Shown piece after piece: positions 34,133 to 43,160 of a stretch of DNA of 64,000 bases. Position numbers and translations under genes: made by a program. Each line of letters begins with the position of its first letter. Positions within the stretch are counted from its first letter, which is position 1. The stretch lies in NCBI RefSeq assembly GCF_013408425.1, contig NZ_JACBYV010000001.1, forward strand, positions 4,960,001 through 5,024,000, written 5' to 3'. The stretch is from Pseudomonas flavescens (lineage in GTDB: Bacteria; Pseudomonadota; Gammaproteobacteria; Pseudomonadales; Pseudomonadaceae). The notes under the pieces were generated by a model, which was given only the letters and a program-made list of their open reading frames with translations, ran no database searches and was not told the origin of the DNA.

Positions 34133-35506
34133 TCAGCCCGCGTCGATTTCCTTGGCCAGGCGCTCGACCTGTTCCAGGCGTTCGACCTGATCGAGGCGGG
34201 CACCGGGGTTCAGGGACGACCACTCCGGTCGTGCCCGGGCTATGCGCAGCGCGGTCGGCAGCTTGCCCTCGCGCCACTGGCTGTCCTGCAGGGCGTCGAG
34301 GCGTACCGCTTCCACCGCTGCATGGCCACGGTGATCGAGGGCCTGCAGCAGGTGCTGCTGGCGCAGCGCGAGCAGGCGCAGCACGGCGTCGTCGACGGTC
34401 AGCTCTCGCTGGCCCTGGAGCTTGCCCTTGAGACGCGAACCATAATTACGCAGGGTCTGCGCGCCACCGCCGAGCAATGCGCCGGCCAAGGCAGCGGTTC
34501 CCAGGGTCAGGCCGCCGACCAGCAGGTCCACGCCGGCACCGGCCGCGGCACCCGCGGCAGCGCCGCCGCCCAGGCGAATGCCCAGTTGCTTGATGGTTTC
34601 CGGGTTGAACAGATCATCGCCCCAGCGGCCGTCCAGCAACGGCAGGTCGTCGGCGCGGGCATCTTCGCGGCGGAAGGCATACAGACGCAGCAGGGCTTCC
34701 ACGCAGCGTTGTTCGCGCTGGCGAACCTCTTTGCGCAGTTCGCCGATGGCGCTCTTTTCCAGTTCGCTTTGGTTGGCCACGCTGCGTCGGCAGGCGGCGC
34801 AGTCGATCAGCAGTTCGGCGATCAGGCGCTTGGCGCTACGGTGGCGGGCCACTCGTTGAGCCTCGTGGTCGTCGATCAGGCGTTGCAGCTGCGGGCGCGA
34901 CTTCTCGTGCATCAGCGCCAGGCTTTCATAGAGCCGCCGCTCGCCATCGAGTGGCGGTGCCACGCTGTCGAAACGAACCAGAGCATGCAGTCCCAGGCGT
35001 GCCAGTGCTTCGCGCCAGTCGTCTTCGCGATGATTGGCACTGGCCACGAAATTCAGCACGGGTAGCAGCGGCCGCCCGCACATGGCCAGCACGTTCAGCT
35101 CGTCCCGGTACTTGGCCAGTACCGGCTCGCGTGCATCGATCACGTAAAGACCGGCGTCGGATGCCTGTAGCTGGCGCAGCACCTTGGCTTCCTGTTCGAA
35201 ACGCTGGCGCGCCTCACTGCCTTCCATGAAGCGCGCCAGGCGGGCCGGGCCGTCGAGGCGCTCGCCGGGACGATCCAGCCTGTCGAGGTAGTCGAGCAGG
35301 GCGATGGCATCTTCCAGGCCGGGCGTGTCGTACAGCTCCAGCAGTGCTTCGCCGTCCACCGACAGGCGTGCGCCCTCGACGTGGCGGGTGGTGCTGGGGC
35401 GATGCGACACTTCGCCGAAACCGATATCGCGGGTCAGGGTACGCAGCAGCGAGGTCTTGCCGACGTTGGTGTGGCCGACCACGGCGAGCTTCAGTGCCTG
35501 GCTCAT
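34133..35506 (-). CDS. GTPase with DUF3482 domain
   Basis: 457 aa. The N-terminal Era/TrmE-like G domain has the P-loop GHTNVGKTSLLRTL (11-24), a switch-like SHRPSTTRHVEG and G3 in LYDTPGLEDA. The C-terminal half is DUF3482: long helices plus a hydrophobic Gly/Ala-rich region (GGGAAAGAAAGAGVDLLVGG) that may insert in a membrane. GGGAG stands eight bases before the ATG. It follows a DUF2868 membrane protein gene, a pairing seen repeatedly in Pseudomonas, suggesting a joint membrane-associated role; the process is unknown. Confidence 0.87.
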   Translation of the reverse strand: MSQALKLAVVGHTNVGKTSLLRTLTRDIGFGEVSHRPSTTRHVEGARLSVDGEALLELYDTPGLEDAIALLDYLDRLDRPGERLDGPARLARFMEGSEARQRFEQEAKVLRQLQASDAGLYVIDAREPVLAKYRDELNVLAMCGRPLLPVLNFVASANHREDDWREALARLGLHALVRFDSVAPPLDGERRLYESLALMHEKSRPQLQRLIDDHEAQRVARHRSAKRLIAELLIDCAACRRSVANQSELEKSAIGELRKEVRQREQRCVEALLRLYAFRREDARADDLPLLDGRWGDDLFNPETIKQLGIRLGGGAAAGAAAGAGVDLLVGGLTLGTAALAGALLGGGAQTLRNYGSRLKGKLQGQRELTVDDAVLRLLALRQQHLLQALDHRGHAAVEAVRLDALQDSQWREGKLPTALRIARARPEWSSLNPGARLDQVERLEQVERLAKEIDAG

Positions 35507-35519
35507 GGGCGGCGCTCCC

Positions 35520-35722
35520 GCAAGCGATTGTCGCCGCCTAGGAGCGAGAGGCGTCGCGCCGCTGGCTGCTCTATCGCGCCTGCAATCGCATCGCCGGCTA
35601 GCCGGCTCCTACAGGATTGATTGCGGGCAGAGGGCTTTTGCAGGAGTCCGCTTGCGGGCGATCGCGATGGTCGGCAGGCTGCAAGAGCGATCGCCGGCAA
35701 GCCGGCTCCTACGGAAATGCGG
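35520..35722. repeat. REP elements between the DUF2868 and GTPase genes
   Basis: Copies of the GCCGGCTTGCCGGCGA-type REP occur at 35587-35612 and 35687-35713, with an inverted GCTTGCGGGCGATCG half near 35648-35663. The same core builds the array at 42.2-43.1 kb. They separate two genes that are otherwise expected to be in one operon, and may modulate the relative level of the downstream GTPase. Confidence 0.7.
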
Positions 35723-37099
35723 CTAGTCATGGCCCGTCTCCAGCCAGGTCAATGGCGAACTGTTGCGATGCTCAAGCTGCAATCGATCCAGCGCACTATG
35801 CCAGTCACCCAGACGTTCGCCGTCGAGGCTTTCCCCGGACGGCGGCGGTAGCAGCCAGATGCGTGTTTCGCCGGCGCAGCGTGCCAGCTCGGCGAGCAAC
35901 GCCAGGCTGCCGCGGTCCGGCGAGCGCCGTGGATCGCAAGCGATGGCCAGGCGAGCGGGCGGAAAGCGGGTGAGCTGGTCGAGGAGTTGGCGGCGCTGCT
36001 CGCGGCTGTCGATGATCCCGGCGTCGGCCACCGACTTGGGCAACTGCGGTGGCCAGGGGCGCCGGTCGTCCAGCTCGATGGCCACCAGCAGCGCGCCCTG
36101 GCTGGCGTCGACGCCGGCGCCGGACTGCACTTGATAAAGCTGCGCCGGCTCTGCATCGCACACGCCCAGGCGTTCGCTGTTGGGTTGCAGGCGGTCGCGC
36201 AGCAGGCCGTAACCGGGCAGGTCGACGTCCAGTTGCAGGTGGGCCACGCCGCTACGCCAGCGCCACAGGCATACCAGCCCCAGCAGCAAGCGTGGCAGCA
36301 AGCCGTAGAGCACGACCACGCCGATCAGCCAGCCGGCCCAGGCATGCCGGGCCGACTCCAGCGGCAGCGGGCTGTCGCCACTGGCGCGTACGGTGGCGGC
36401 ATCGGGAACCGGAAAACCCAGCAGGCCGGGCAGGGCGCCGAGGGCCTGGGTGAGGGCGACGAAGGTATCGCCGCCCAGCAAGGTGGTTTCCCATACGAAG
36501 CCATAACGGCGGGTAGACAGCAGTGCGAGGAGCATCAGCAGGGCGGTGGTCAGTGCCACCAGCCAGAGCCCGTGTACGGCCATGCCGACCAACCAGCGAT
36601 TGAGGCGCTGGCGACGCAGTAGCAGGACCAGGGCGGGGCCGGTGTGCAGCGCGCTGGCATCGCGGGCCAGCTTCTCGCTGAGCCACAGCCAGAGGCGCCC
36701 GAGCACCGCGCCATGGCCGCCGCCAAACAGCAGGCCGATCAGCCAGCCAAGCAACATCAGCAGGTGCAGGCCGAGCAGGCTACCCAGGGCCCAGAACACG
36801 TTGACCGGCGTTTGTCCGTCGCCCAGTGCGGCTACCGCCAGGCCCGTGCCACTGGCCAGGGCCAGCAGGCCGAGCAGCAGCAACGCCAGGCGTGCGCCTT
36901 GCAGCCAATGGCGCTGCGCCTGCTGCTGGCCATCGCGCTCGGCGAGCAGCAGGGCGCGGTTTTCGATGCGGGTGGCCAGGTCACCGCCTGCCACCTGAGC
37001 ACGGCGGTTGGCTTCGCTGTCCTCGAGCAGCCCGGCATGTTCTTCTCGCAGGCGTACGGCCTCGCAGAGCCATAGGCGTTGCAGCTTGGGTAAGGCCAC
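35723..37099 (-). CDS. DUF2868 membrane protein
   Basis: 458 aa. About five or six membrane helices in the middle (for example ALLLLGLLALASGTGLAVAA, LLGLHLLMLLGWLIGLLFGG and VGMAVHGLWLVALTTALLML) lie between an N-terminal helical domain and a soluble C-terminal domain with RPWPPQLPKSVADAGIIDSR. This is the DUF2868 layout. The start is a GTG with GGGAGA four bases before it. It is upstream of the DUF3482 GTPase gene and downstream of glpQ on the same strand. Function unknown; partnership with the GTPase is inferred from order. Confidence 0.85.
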   Translation of the reverse strand: MALPKLQRLWLCEAVRLREEHAGLLEDSEANRRAQVAGGDLATRIENRALLLAERDGQQQAQRHWLQGARLALLLLGLLALASGTGLAVAALGDGQTPVNVFWALGSLLGLHLLMLLGWLIGLLFGGGHGAVLGRLWLWLSEKLARDASALHTGPALVLLLRRQRLNRWLVGMAVHGLWLVALTTALLMLLALLSTRRYGFVWETTLLGGDTFVALTQALGALPGLLGFPVPDAATVRASGDSPLPLESARHAWAGWLIGVVVLYGLLPRLLLGLVCLWRWRSGVAHLQLDVDLPGYGLLRDRLQPNSERLGVCDAEPAQLYQVQSGAGVDASQGALLVAIELDDRRPWPPQLPKSVADAGIIDSREQRRQLLDQLTRFPPARLAIACDPRRSPDRGSLALLAELARCAGETRIWLLPPPSGESLDGERLGDWHSALDRLQLEHRNSSPLTWLETGHD

Positions 37100-37167
37100 G
37101 CGATCTCCCGGCAGTTGGAATCCATGGGGAGCATAACCGCTGTGAGGCGATTGGCAAAAACTCGCGT

Positions 37168-38274
37168 TTAACGGACCTGTTGCTGGCGCAGTCGCACGGC
37201 GATATCGGGCTGGTCGATGAACAGGCCGTCTATGCCGGTGGCCAGGAAGGCACGGACCTCCGCGTCGATATCGCCGCGGTCTGCGGGGCTGCTACCCCGT
37301 TGCAGCTCCGCGGGCAGAAACTGGTTCTCGGCGCGGAAGGTATAGGGGTGGACCAACAGCCCCGCAGCATGGGCATCGGCGACGAATCGCGTCGGTTCGC
37401 CCAGGCTGCCGTCCGGCTTGCGCGGGATGACGTAGCTCTTGTCCGGGCCCACGCCATTGGCGTATTCGGCGACTGCCCGCAGCCCGGCTGGCGTGGCCAT
37501 CTGCGCGTAGGTCAGCGGATTGCCCTGCACGACCTGATCATGGGGCTGGCCCTTGCCGTACAGCTGCACCAGGCGCAGCGAGCTCAACTGACGCAGTGCT
37601 TTCAGGTTGCTCACCTCGAAGGACTGGACGTACACCGGCGCTGCGGCGTCGCGATAGCCATTGCGAGCGAGGGTCTCGATCAGCGGCTTGTCCATGCCCA
37701 GGCCCAGCTGTTGGAAATGCGCGGGATGCTTGGTCTCGATGTACAGGCCGATCTCACGGCCCTGGCTGACCTGCAGCGCTTTTACCAGGTCGATGACTTC
37801 CTGCAGGGTGGGGATCTCGAACTGGCCATCGAGGCGGGTATTGCCCGGGCGGATATCGGGGATCCGCTCGATGGCACGCAGGCGCTTGAGTTCGGCCGCG
37901 GTGAAGTCTTCGCTGAACCAACCGTCGAGCTCGACGCCATCGATGTTGGCCTTGCGTTTGCGGTCGGCGAACTCGGGGTGCCTGGCGACGTCGGTAGTCA
38001 GGCCCAGCTCGTTGTCGTGGCGGGCGAACAGTTGGCCGTCCTTGCTCATCACCAGATCCGGTTCGACGTAGTCAGCACCTTGCAGCACGGCGACCGCATA
38101 GGCAGCGAGGGTATGTTCGGGCAGGTAACCGCTGGCGCCGCGGTGCGCGATGATCAGCGGTTTGCCGTCGTCGGCACGCTTGGCGGCGGGCGCTGCCGGG
38201 GTTTCTGCGTGCGCCGTGAAGGGCAGGGTGAGCAGGGCGCTGAGCAGTAGCAGACGGGGCTGGCGTAGGGGCAT
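37168..38274 (-). CDS. glpQ: Periplasmic glycerophosphodiester phosphodiesterase
   Basis: Hydrolyses glycerophosphodiesters to glycerol 3-phosphate and an alcohol, supplying phosphate and carbon from phospholipid debris. 368 aa. The signal peptide is MPLRQPRLLLLSALLTLPFT followed by an AHA cleavage site, so this is the periplasmic GlpQ and not cytoplasmic UgpQ. The GDPD motif LIIAHRGASGYLPEHTLAAY holds the catalytic His pair with the second in ARHDNEL; DYVEPDLVMSKDG gives the metal-binding acids. AGGAG nine bases upstream fixes the ATG at 38274 among several upstream in-frame codons. Divergent from folA. Confidence 0.95.
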   Translation of the reverse strand: MPLRQPRLLLLSALLTLPFTAHAETPAAPAAKRADDGKPLIIAHRGASGYLPEHTLAAYAVAVLQGADYVEPDLVMSKDGQLFARHDNELGLTTDVARHPEFADRKRKANIDGVELDGWFSEDFTAAELKRLRAIERIPDIRPGNTRLDGQFEIPTLQEVIDLVKALQVSQGREIGLYIETKHPAHFQQLGLGMDKPLIETLARNGYRDAAAPVYVQSFEVSNLKALRQLSSLRLVQLYGKGQPHDQVVQGNPLTYAQMATPAGLRAVAEYANGVGPDKSYVIPRKPDGSLGEPTRFVADAHAAGLLVHPYTFRAENQFLPAELQRGSSPADRGDIDAEVRAFLATGIDGLFIDQPDIAVRLRQQQVR

Positions 38275-38398
38275 CGGGCATCTCTCCTGGGCGGCATTGG
38301 CGGTGGTTATCCAACAGCCTGCACTGAAAAAGATGGCGTGGCGATGACAGTGCGGCAAGTCATGCAGCGCGATGCGGCCCTCTGCTATGCTCGCCGCC

Positions 38399-38911
38399 AT
38401 GACGACTCGACTCCCCCTCTGCCTGATCGCCGCCCTTGCGGAAAACCGCGTGATCGGCCGCGACAACCAATTGCCCTGGCACCTGCCGGCGGATCTCAAG
38501 CACTTCAAGGCCAAGACCCTCGGCAAGCCGATCATCATGGGTCGCAAGACCTGGGATTCTCTCGGCCGTCCGCTACCTGGGCGGCTCAATCTGGTGGTCA
38601 GCCGCCAGTCCGGCCTCGAGCTGGAAGGTGCCGAGGTGTTCGCGACCGTCGCGGCCGCTCATCTGCGGGCCGAGGCCTGGGCTCGCGAGCAGGGCGTCGA
38701 CGAAGTGATGCTGATCGGCGGCGCTCAGCTGTACGAGCAGGCGCTGACCATTGCCGACCGCCTGTACCTGACCCGCGTGGCGTTGCAGCCCGAGGGCGAC
38801 GCCTGGTTCCCGGCGTTCGACGAGGCGCAGTGGCAGCGCACCGAGCAGGACGATCAGCCGGCTACCGATACCGCGCCCGCGCACAGTTACGAGACCTGGA
38901 CTCGCCGGTAG
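38399..38911 (+). CDS. folA: Dihydrofolate reductase
   Basis: Reduces dihydrofolate to tetrahydrofolate with NADPH. 170 aa. It has LIAALAENRVIGRDNQLPWH (with the substrate-binding Asp replaced in position by the D of PADLKHFK), IIMGRKTWDSLGRPLPGR and the NADPH-binding VDEVMLIGGAQLYEQAL. The ATG at 38399 gives the family start MTTRLPLCLIAAL; there is no Shine-Dalgarno sequence, and TATGCT lies eight bases before the ATG, so the mRNA could be leaderless. It is the main trimethoprim target; no resistance claim is made. A terminator follows. Confidence 0.96.
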   Translation: MTTRLPLCLIAALAENRVIGRDNQLPWHLPADLKHFKAKTLGKPIIMGRKTWDSLGRPLPGRLNLVVSRQSGLELEGAEVFATVAAAHLRAEAWAREQGVDEVMLIGGAQLYEQALTIADRLYLTRVALQPEGDAWFPAFDEAQWQRTEQDDQPATDTAPAHSYETWTRR

Positions 38912-38935
38912 TCCGCCCCCTTATATATTCTGATT

Positions 38936-38961
38936 CGCCACCCTGACCCGGTGGCGTTTTA
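38936..38961 (+). terminator. Terminator of folA
   Basis: CGCCACC, a seven-base loop, and GGTGGCG followed by TTTTA, 25 bases after the folA stop. A short but GC-rich stem. Confidence 0.75.
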
Positions 38962-38988
38962 CCTTGTGCGCCCAGTGAGAGATACACC

Positions 38989-39633
38989 ATGAACGACACC
39001 CCGGACGCTGGCGAGCGAGAGACGATTGCCGACTTCTTCGTCCGTCATCCACTCTGGGAAGATGCGCTGGCGCTGATCCTCGGCACCGCCATGGTCGCTC
39101 TGGGCATCACCCTCTACAGTCACGCAGGCCTGTTGACCGGCGGCACGGTGGGGCTGGCCTTTCTAATCAAGTACCTGGCTGGTTGGCCGTTCGGCGTGGT
39201 GTTCTTTCTGCTCAACGTGCCATTTTACGTACTGGCGATCTGGCGCATGGGCTGGGCATTCACTCTGCGTACGGTCTGCGCGGTCGGCCTTGTGTCGCTG
39301 CTGGCCGAGCTGACGCCGCACTGGATCACTTTCGCTGCGCTCAACGAGCTGTACGCTGCGCTGTTCGGTGGTTTCGCCATGGGTCTGGGTTTGCTGATGC
39401 TGTTCCGTCACCGTGCCAGCCTGGGCGGTGTGAACATCCTCGCGCTGTATCTGCAGGAGCGCTTCGGGTTGCGCGCCGGTGCCGTGCAGATGGGGGTGGA
39501 CGCCGCCATCGTGCTGGCGTCGATCTTCGTCGTGGCCCCTGAGAAGGTCGCGCTGTCGGTTCTCGGTGCCGTGGCATTGAACATGGTGCTGGCCATCAAT
39601 CACCGCGCCGGCCGTTACATGGGCGTGAGCTGA
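38989..39633 (+). CDS. YitT family membrane protein
   Basis: 214 aa with five or six membrane helices. LILGTAMVALGITLYSHAGL, LTGGTVGLAFLIKYLAG and SLGGVNILALYLQERFG are the signature segments of the YitT (DUF161) family, whose transported or sensed substrate is unknown. It begins with a 30-residue cytoplasmic acidic stretch. It follows the folA terminator and precedes the iron-uptake region, so it marks the end of the conserved block. Confidence 0.85.
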   Translation: MNDTPDAGERETIADFFVRHPLWEDALALILGTAMVALGITLYSHAGLLTGGTVGLAFLIKYLAGWPFGVVFFLLNVPFYVLAIWRMGWAFTLRTVCAVGLVSLLAELTPHWITFAALNELYAALFGGFAMGLGLLMLFRHRASLGGVNILALYLQERFGLRAGAVQMGVDAAIVLASIFVVAPEKVALSVLGAVALNMVLAINHRAGRYMGVS

Positions 39634-39821
39634 CAGGCGACTCGCTGCACTCCGTCGCTCCCTGAGCATCGCCCCTGCGCCATTCCCCTCTCGTCGAGCG
39701 GGCACCTGTCGCGCAGCGCGATGCCCTTCACCCTATTTTTCCGGGTTCAGGCCCCTGCCGCTGGGTTTGCCGTGGGAAGGAGGGCGGCGGCTTCGCCATA
39801 TTTGGTAATAAGATTTAAGGA

Positions 39822-39840
39822 GTTAATGAGAAGTGATATC
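39822..39840 (+). promoter_or_regulatory. Fur box before TonB-dependent receptor 1
   Basis: GTTAATGAGAAGTGATATC matches the 19-bp Fur consensus (GATAATGATAATCATTATC) at 13 positions by my count, in an AT-rich stretch about 48 bases before the receptor ATG. This predicts repression by iron-loaded Fur. Confidence 0.65.
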
Positions 39841-39887
39841 GTTTGTGCGTCTGCGTATCACTCTACTCAAAACAACAGGAGACTCCT

Positions 39888-42098
39888 ATGAATCCCCATG
39901 CCATGGCGGGCGCTGGCTGTGCTCGACGGCCGCTTCCCTGCGCCCCCAGCCTGTTGGCTGTCGCGATCACCCTGGCTGGCATCGCGATGCCGCTGATGGC
40001 CCACGCGCAACAGGCCGCACAGGGCGATAGTGGCAGTACCGTGGTCCTCGAGCCTCAGGACGGAACACTCGAACTGGAGGCCACCTCGGTCACCAGCAAC
40101 CAGCTCGGTACCATCACCGAGGAATCCCAATCCTACACGCCGGGCTCCATCGCCACTGCGACCCGTCTGGTACTGACGCCGCGCGAAACGCCGCAGTCGA
40201 TCAGCGTGGTCACGCGCAAGCGCATGGATGATTTCGGGCTCACCAGCATCGACGACGTAATGCGTCACACCCCGGGAGTCAGCATCGTCACCTATGACAC
40301 CGAGCGTACCGAGTACTACGCTCGTGGTTTTGCCATCAACAACTTCCAGTACGACGGCATTCCAATGTCGCGCGACTCTGCTTACTCGGCAGGCAATACC
40401 TTGAGCGATATGGCGATCTATGACCGTATCGAAGTGCTCAAGGGGGCTACCGGCCTGCTGACGGGTAGCGGTGACCCGGGTGCGACCATCAACCTGATCC
40501 GCAAGAAACCAACTCACGAATTCTCAGGGCATCTTTCCGCTGGCATCGGATCGTGGGACGACTACCGCACCGAGATCGATGTCGGTGGCCCGCTGACCCC
40601 TACTGGCAACGTACGCGGTCGTGCAGTCGCAGCCTATCAGGACAAGCATTCGTTCCAGGACAACTATGAGCGCAAGACCAACGTCTATTACGGCATTCTC
40701 GAGTTCGACCTGAGCGAAGACACGCTGCTCAGCGTTGGGGCCGACTATCAGGACAACAAGCCGGAAGGATCGAGCTGGGGATCGATGCCGATCTTCGACA
40801 GCAATGGCAACTTCAACAAGGTTTCTCGTTCTTTCAACCCAGGCACCAACTGGAGTGGCTGGGAACAATACACCCGCACCGTATTCGCCACGCTGGAGCA
40901 CAACTTTGCCAATGGCTGGCTGGCCAAGATGCAGCTCAACCACCAGATCAATGGCTATGACGCGACCCTGGGGTCTGCCAGTGCGGGTAATCCCAACCCG
41001 GCGGACGGTTCTGGTGCTCGTCAGTGGCAGGGCAAGTACGTCGGCGAGACGAAAGCGGATGCGGCCGATGGCTACGTGAGCGGCTCGTACCAGTTGTTCG
41101 GCCGCGAGCATGAGCTGGTCGTGGGAGGCAGCATTGCGCGCCGCAAGACGGATCGTGATGGCTATGCCTTCTTCGGCCCGGACGTCGATGACTTCTACAG
41201 CTGGAATGGCAATGTCCCCGAGCCGGATTGGGGAGCGCCGACCAACGACAAGGAGACGATTCGTGAGAACGGCCTCTACACCACCTCGCGTTTCAATCTG
41301 CAGGATGACCTGAAGCTTATCCTCGGTGCGCGCCTGGCCAATTACCGGGGGGAAGACACCAAGAAGAGCGGTGTCGTCGTGCCGTACGCAGGGCTGATCT
41401 ATGACCTCACGGACACTATCTCGGCCTACACCAGCTACACCACCATCTTCAAACCGCAGAGCAGCCGCGACCGGCAGGGCAGAACCCTCGAGCCGCAAGA
41501 AGGTGACAACTACGAGATCGGCCTGAAGGGCGAGTTCTACGACGGCCGTCTGAATGCCAGCCTGGCCTACTTCGAAATCCACCAGGACAACCGTCCTCAG
41601 GCCGATGGGTTCATCAACGGCACGGCAGAGCAGGCTTTCCGCGCCGTGCAGGGGGTGAAGACCAAGGGCTACGAGGCCGAAGTCTCGGGTGAACTGACAC
41701 CGGGTTGGCAGCTGCAGGCCGGGTACTCGCACAAGATCGCTCGCGTCGACGGCAGGAAGCTCTCCACGGTAGAGCCAGAAGACCAGTTCAGCGTTTACAC
41801 CACCTACAACCTCAAGGGGCAACTCGAGCCATTGACCGTTGGCGGCGGTGCGCGCTGGCAGAGCAGAAGCTGGGGCTCGGTGTGGAATGCACCGCGTGCT
41901 CGCAATGAGGACTTCGGCCAGAGTGCCTACTGGCTGCTGGACGTGATGGCCAAGTATCAGGTAACCGATAACCTGTCCGCGACCCTGAACGTCAACAACC
42001 TGCTGGACAAGAAGTACCTGACCATCATGGACTTCTACAGCGTTTACTCCTGGGGCGAGCCGCGTAACGTCATGCTGACCACGCGCTACGACTTCTGA
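39888..42098 (+). CDS. TonB-dependent siderophore receptor 1 (no signalling domain)
   Basis: Outer-membrane ferric-siderophore importer, 736 aa. A signal peptide of about 40 residues ends at MAHAQQ. There is no STN domain: the protein goes straight to a possible TonB box (ELEATSVTSN) and the plug, with TPRETPQSISVVTRKRMDD and IEVLKGATGLLTGSGDPGAT, then a 22-strand barrel ending VMLTTRYDF with the terminal Phe. It is FhuE/FpvA-like in the plug. AGGAG six bases before the ATG at 39888. Control is by the upstream Fur box rather than a sigma/anti-sigma pair. The ligand cannot be told. Confidence 0.92.
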   Translation: MNPHAMAGAGCARRPLPCAPSLLAVAITLAGIAMPLMAHAQQAAQGDSGSTVVLEPQDGTLELEATSVTSNQLGTITEESQSYTPGSIATATRLVLTPRETPQSISVVTRKRMDDFGLTSIDDVMRHTPGVSIVTYDTERTEYYARGFAINNFQYDGIPMSRDSAYSAGNTLSDMAIYDRIEVLKGATGLLTGSGDPGATINLIRKKPTHEFSGHLSAGIGSWDDYRTEIDVGGPLTPTGNVRGRAVAAYQDKHSFQDNYERKTNVYYGILEFDLSEDTLLSVGADYQDNKPEGSSWGSMPIFDSNGNFNKVSRSFNPGTNWSGWEQYTRTVFATLEHNFANGWLAKMQLNHQINGYDATLGSASAGNPNPADGSGARQWQGKYVGETKADAADGYVSGSYQLFGREHELVVGGSIARRKTDRDGYAFFGPDVDDFYSWNGNVPEPDWGAPTNDKETIRENGLYTTSRFNLQDDLKLILGARLANYRGEDTKKSGVVVPYAGLIYDLTDTISAYTSYTTIFKPQSSRDRQGRTLEPQEGDNYEIGLKGEFYDGRLNASLAYFEIHQDNRPQADGFINGTAEQAFRAVQGVKTKGYEAEVSGELTPGWQLQAGYSHKIARVDGRKLSTVEPEDQFSVYTTYNLKGQLEPLTVGGGARWQSRSWGSVWNAPRARNEDFGQSAYWLLDVMAKYQVTDNLSATLNVNNLLDKKYLTIMDFYSVYSWGEPRNVMLTTRYDF

Positions 42099-43160
42099 GT
42101 CACCTGCCAGATGCGAAGAGGGCCGCTTACCCTGTCTCCCTCATGACCGGAATCGGCATTCACGCTGTTCCATAGGAGCCGGCTCGCCGGCGATCAGTGG
42201 CCATTGCGCGCCTTGCGTGACGGCTGGCATCGCATCGCCCGCAAGCGGGCTCCTACGGGCATGGCGAGTGCGGGTGGTCTGGCGGTAGCCGCCAGACAGG
42301 CCGTGGATCATCACGCGGTCACGTAGGAGCCGGCTTGCCGGCGATCAGTGGCCATTGCGCGCCTGCGTGACGGCCAGCATCGCATCGCCCGCAAGCGGGC
42401 TCCTACGGATGTGGCGAGTGCGGGTGTGGCGGTAGCCGCAGGCTGGCTGTGGATCATCACGCGGTCATGTAGGAGCCGGCTTGCCGGCGATTAACGACCA
42501 TGGCACGGAGTGTGGGGCGGCCCGAGCTCGCATCGCCCGCAAGCGGGCTCCTACGGATGTGGCGAGTGCGGGTGTGGCGGTAGCCGTAGGCAGGCCGTGG
42601 ATCATCACGCGGTCACGTAGGAGCCGGCTTGCCGGCGATCAGTGTCCATGGCACGGAGTGTGGGATGGCCCGAGCATCGGATCGCCCGCAAGCGGGCTCC
42701 TACGGATATGGCGAGTGCGGGTGTGGCGGTAGCCGCAGGCAGGCCGTGGATCATCACGCGGTCACGTAGGAGCCGGCTTGCCGGCGATTAATGGCCATTG
42801 CGCGCCTTGCGTGACGGCCAGCATCGTATCGCCCGCAAGCGGGCTCCTACGGATGTGGAGAGTGCGGGTGTGGCGGTAGCCGCAGGCAGGCCGTGGATCA
42901 TCACGCGGTCACGTAGGAGCCGGCTTGCCGGCGATCAGTGGCCATGGCACGGAGTGTGGGATGGCCCGAGCTCGCATCGCCCGCAAGCGGGCTCCTACGG
43001 ACATGGTGAGTGCGGGTGGTCTGGCGGTAGCAGCAGGCCGTGGATCATCATGCAATCACGTAGGAGCCGGCTTGCCGGCGATTAGTGGCCATGGCACGCA
43101 GTGTGGGGCGGCCCGAGCTCGCATCGCCCGCAAGCGGGCTCCACGTGCCCGGTGCCTGGA
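42099..43160. repeat. Tandem array of seven REP-pair (BIME-like) units, about 147 bp each
   Basis: The whole 1.06-kb gap is non-coding. From 42173 to about 43145 the REP core TAGGAGCCGGCTTGCCGGCG recurs at 42173, 42324, 42470, 42618, 42767, 42914 and 43061 (periods 151, 146, 148, 149, 147, 147). Each is followed about 60 bases later by an inverted REP (ATCGCCCGCAAGCGGGCTCC), then a conserved spacer including CCGTGGATCATCACGCGGTC. The first REP differs at one base and the last inverted REP is cut short. Units are near identical in spacer as well as REP, so they arose by tandem duplication. The first 70 bases hold nothing recognisable. Confidence 0.93.

Noticed and set aside
39888..42098. Third sigma/anti-sigma-controlled receptor
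   Set aside because: Receptor 1 lacks an STN domain and has no adjacent sigma or FecR gene; a Fur box explains its control.
42171..43145. Possible CRISPR array from regular repeats
   Set aside because: The whole unit including the interval is conserved, repeats are palindromic REPs spaced about 147 bp, and no cas gene is near. Spacers of a CRISPR would be unique and shorter.
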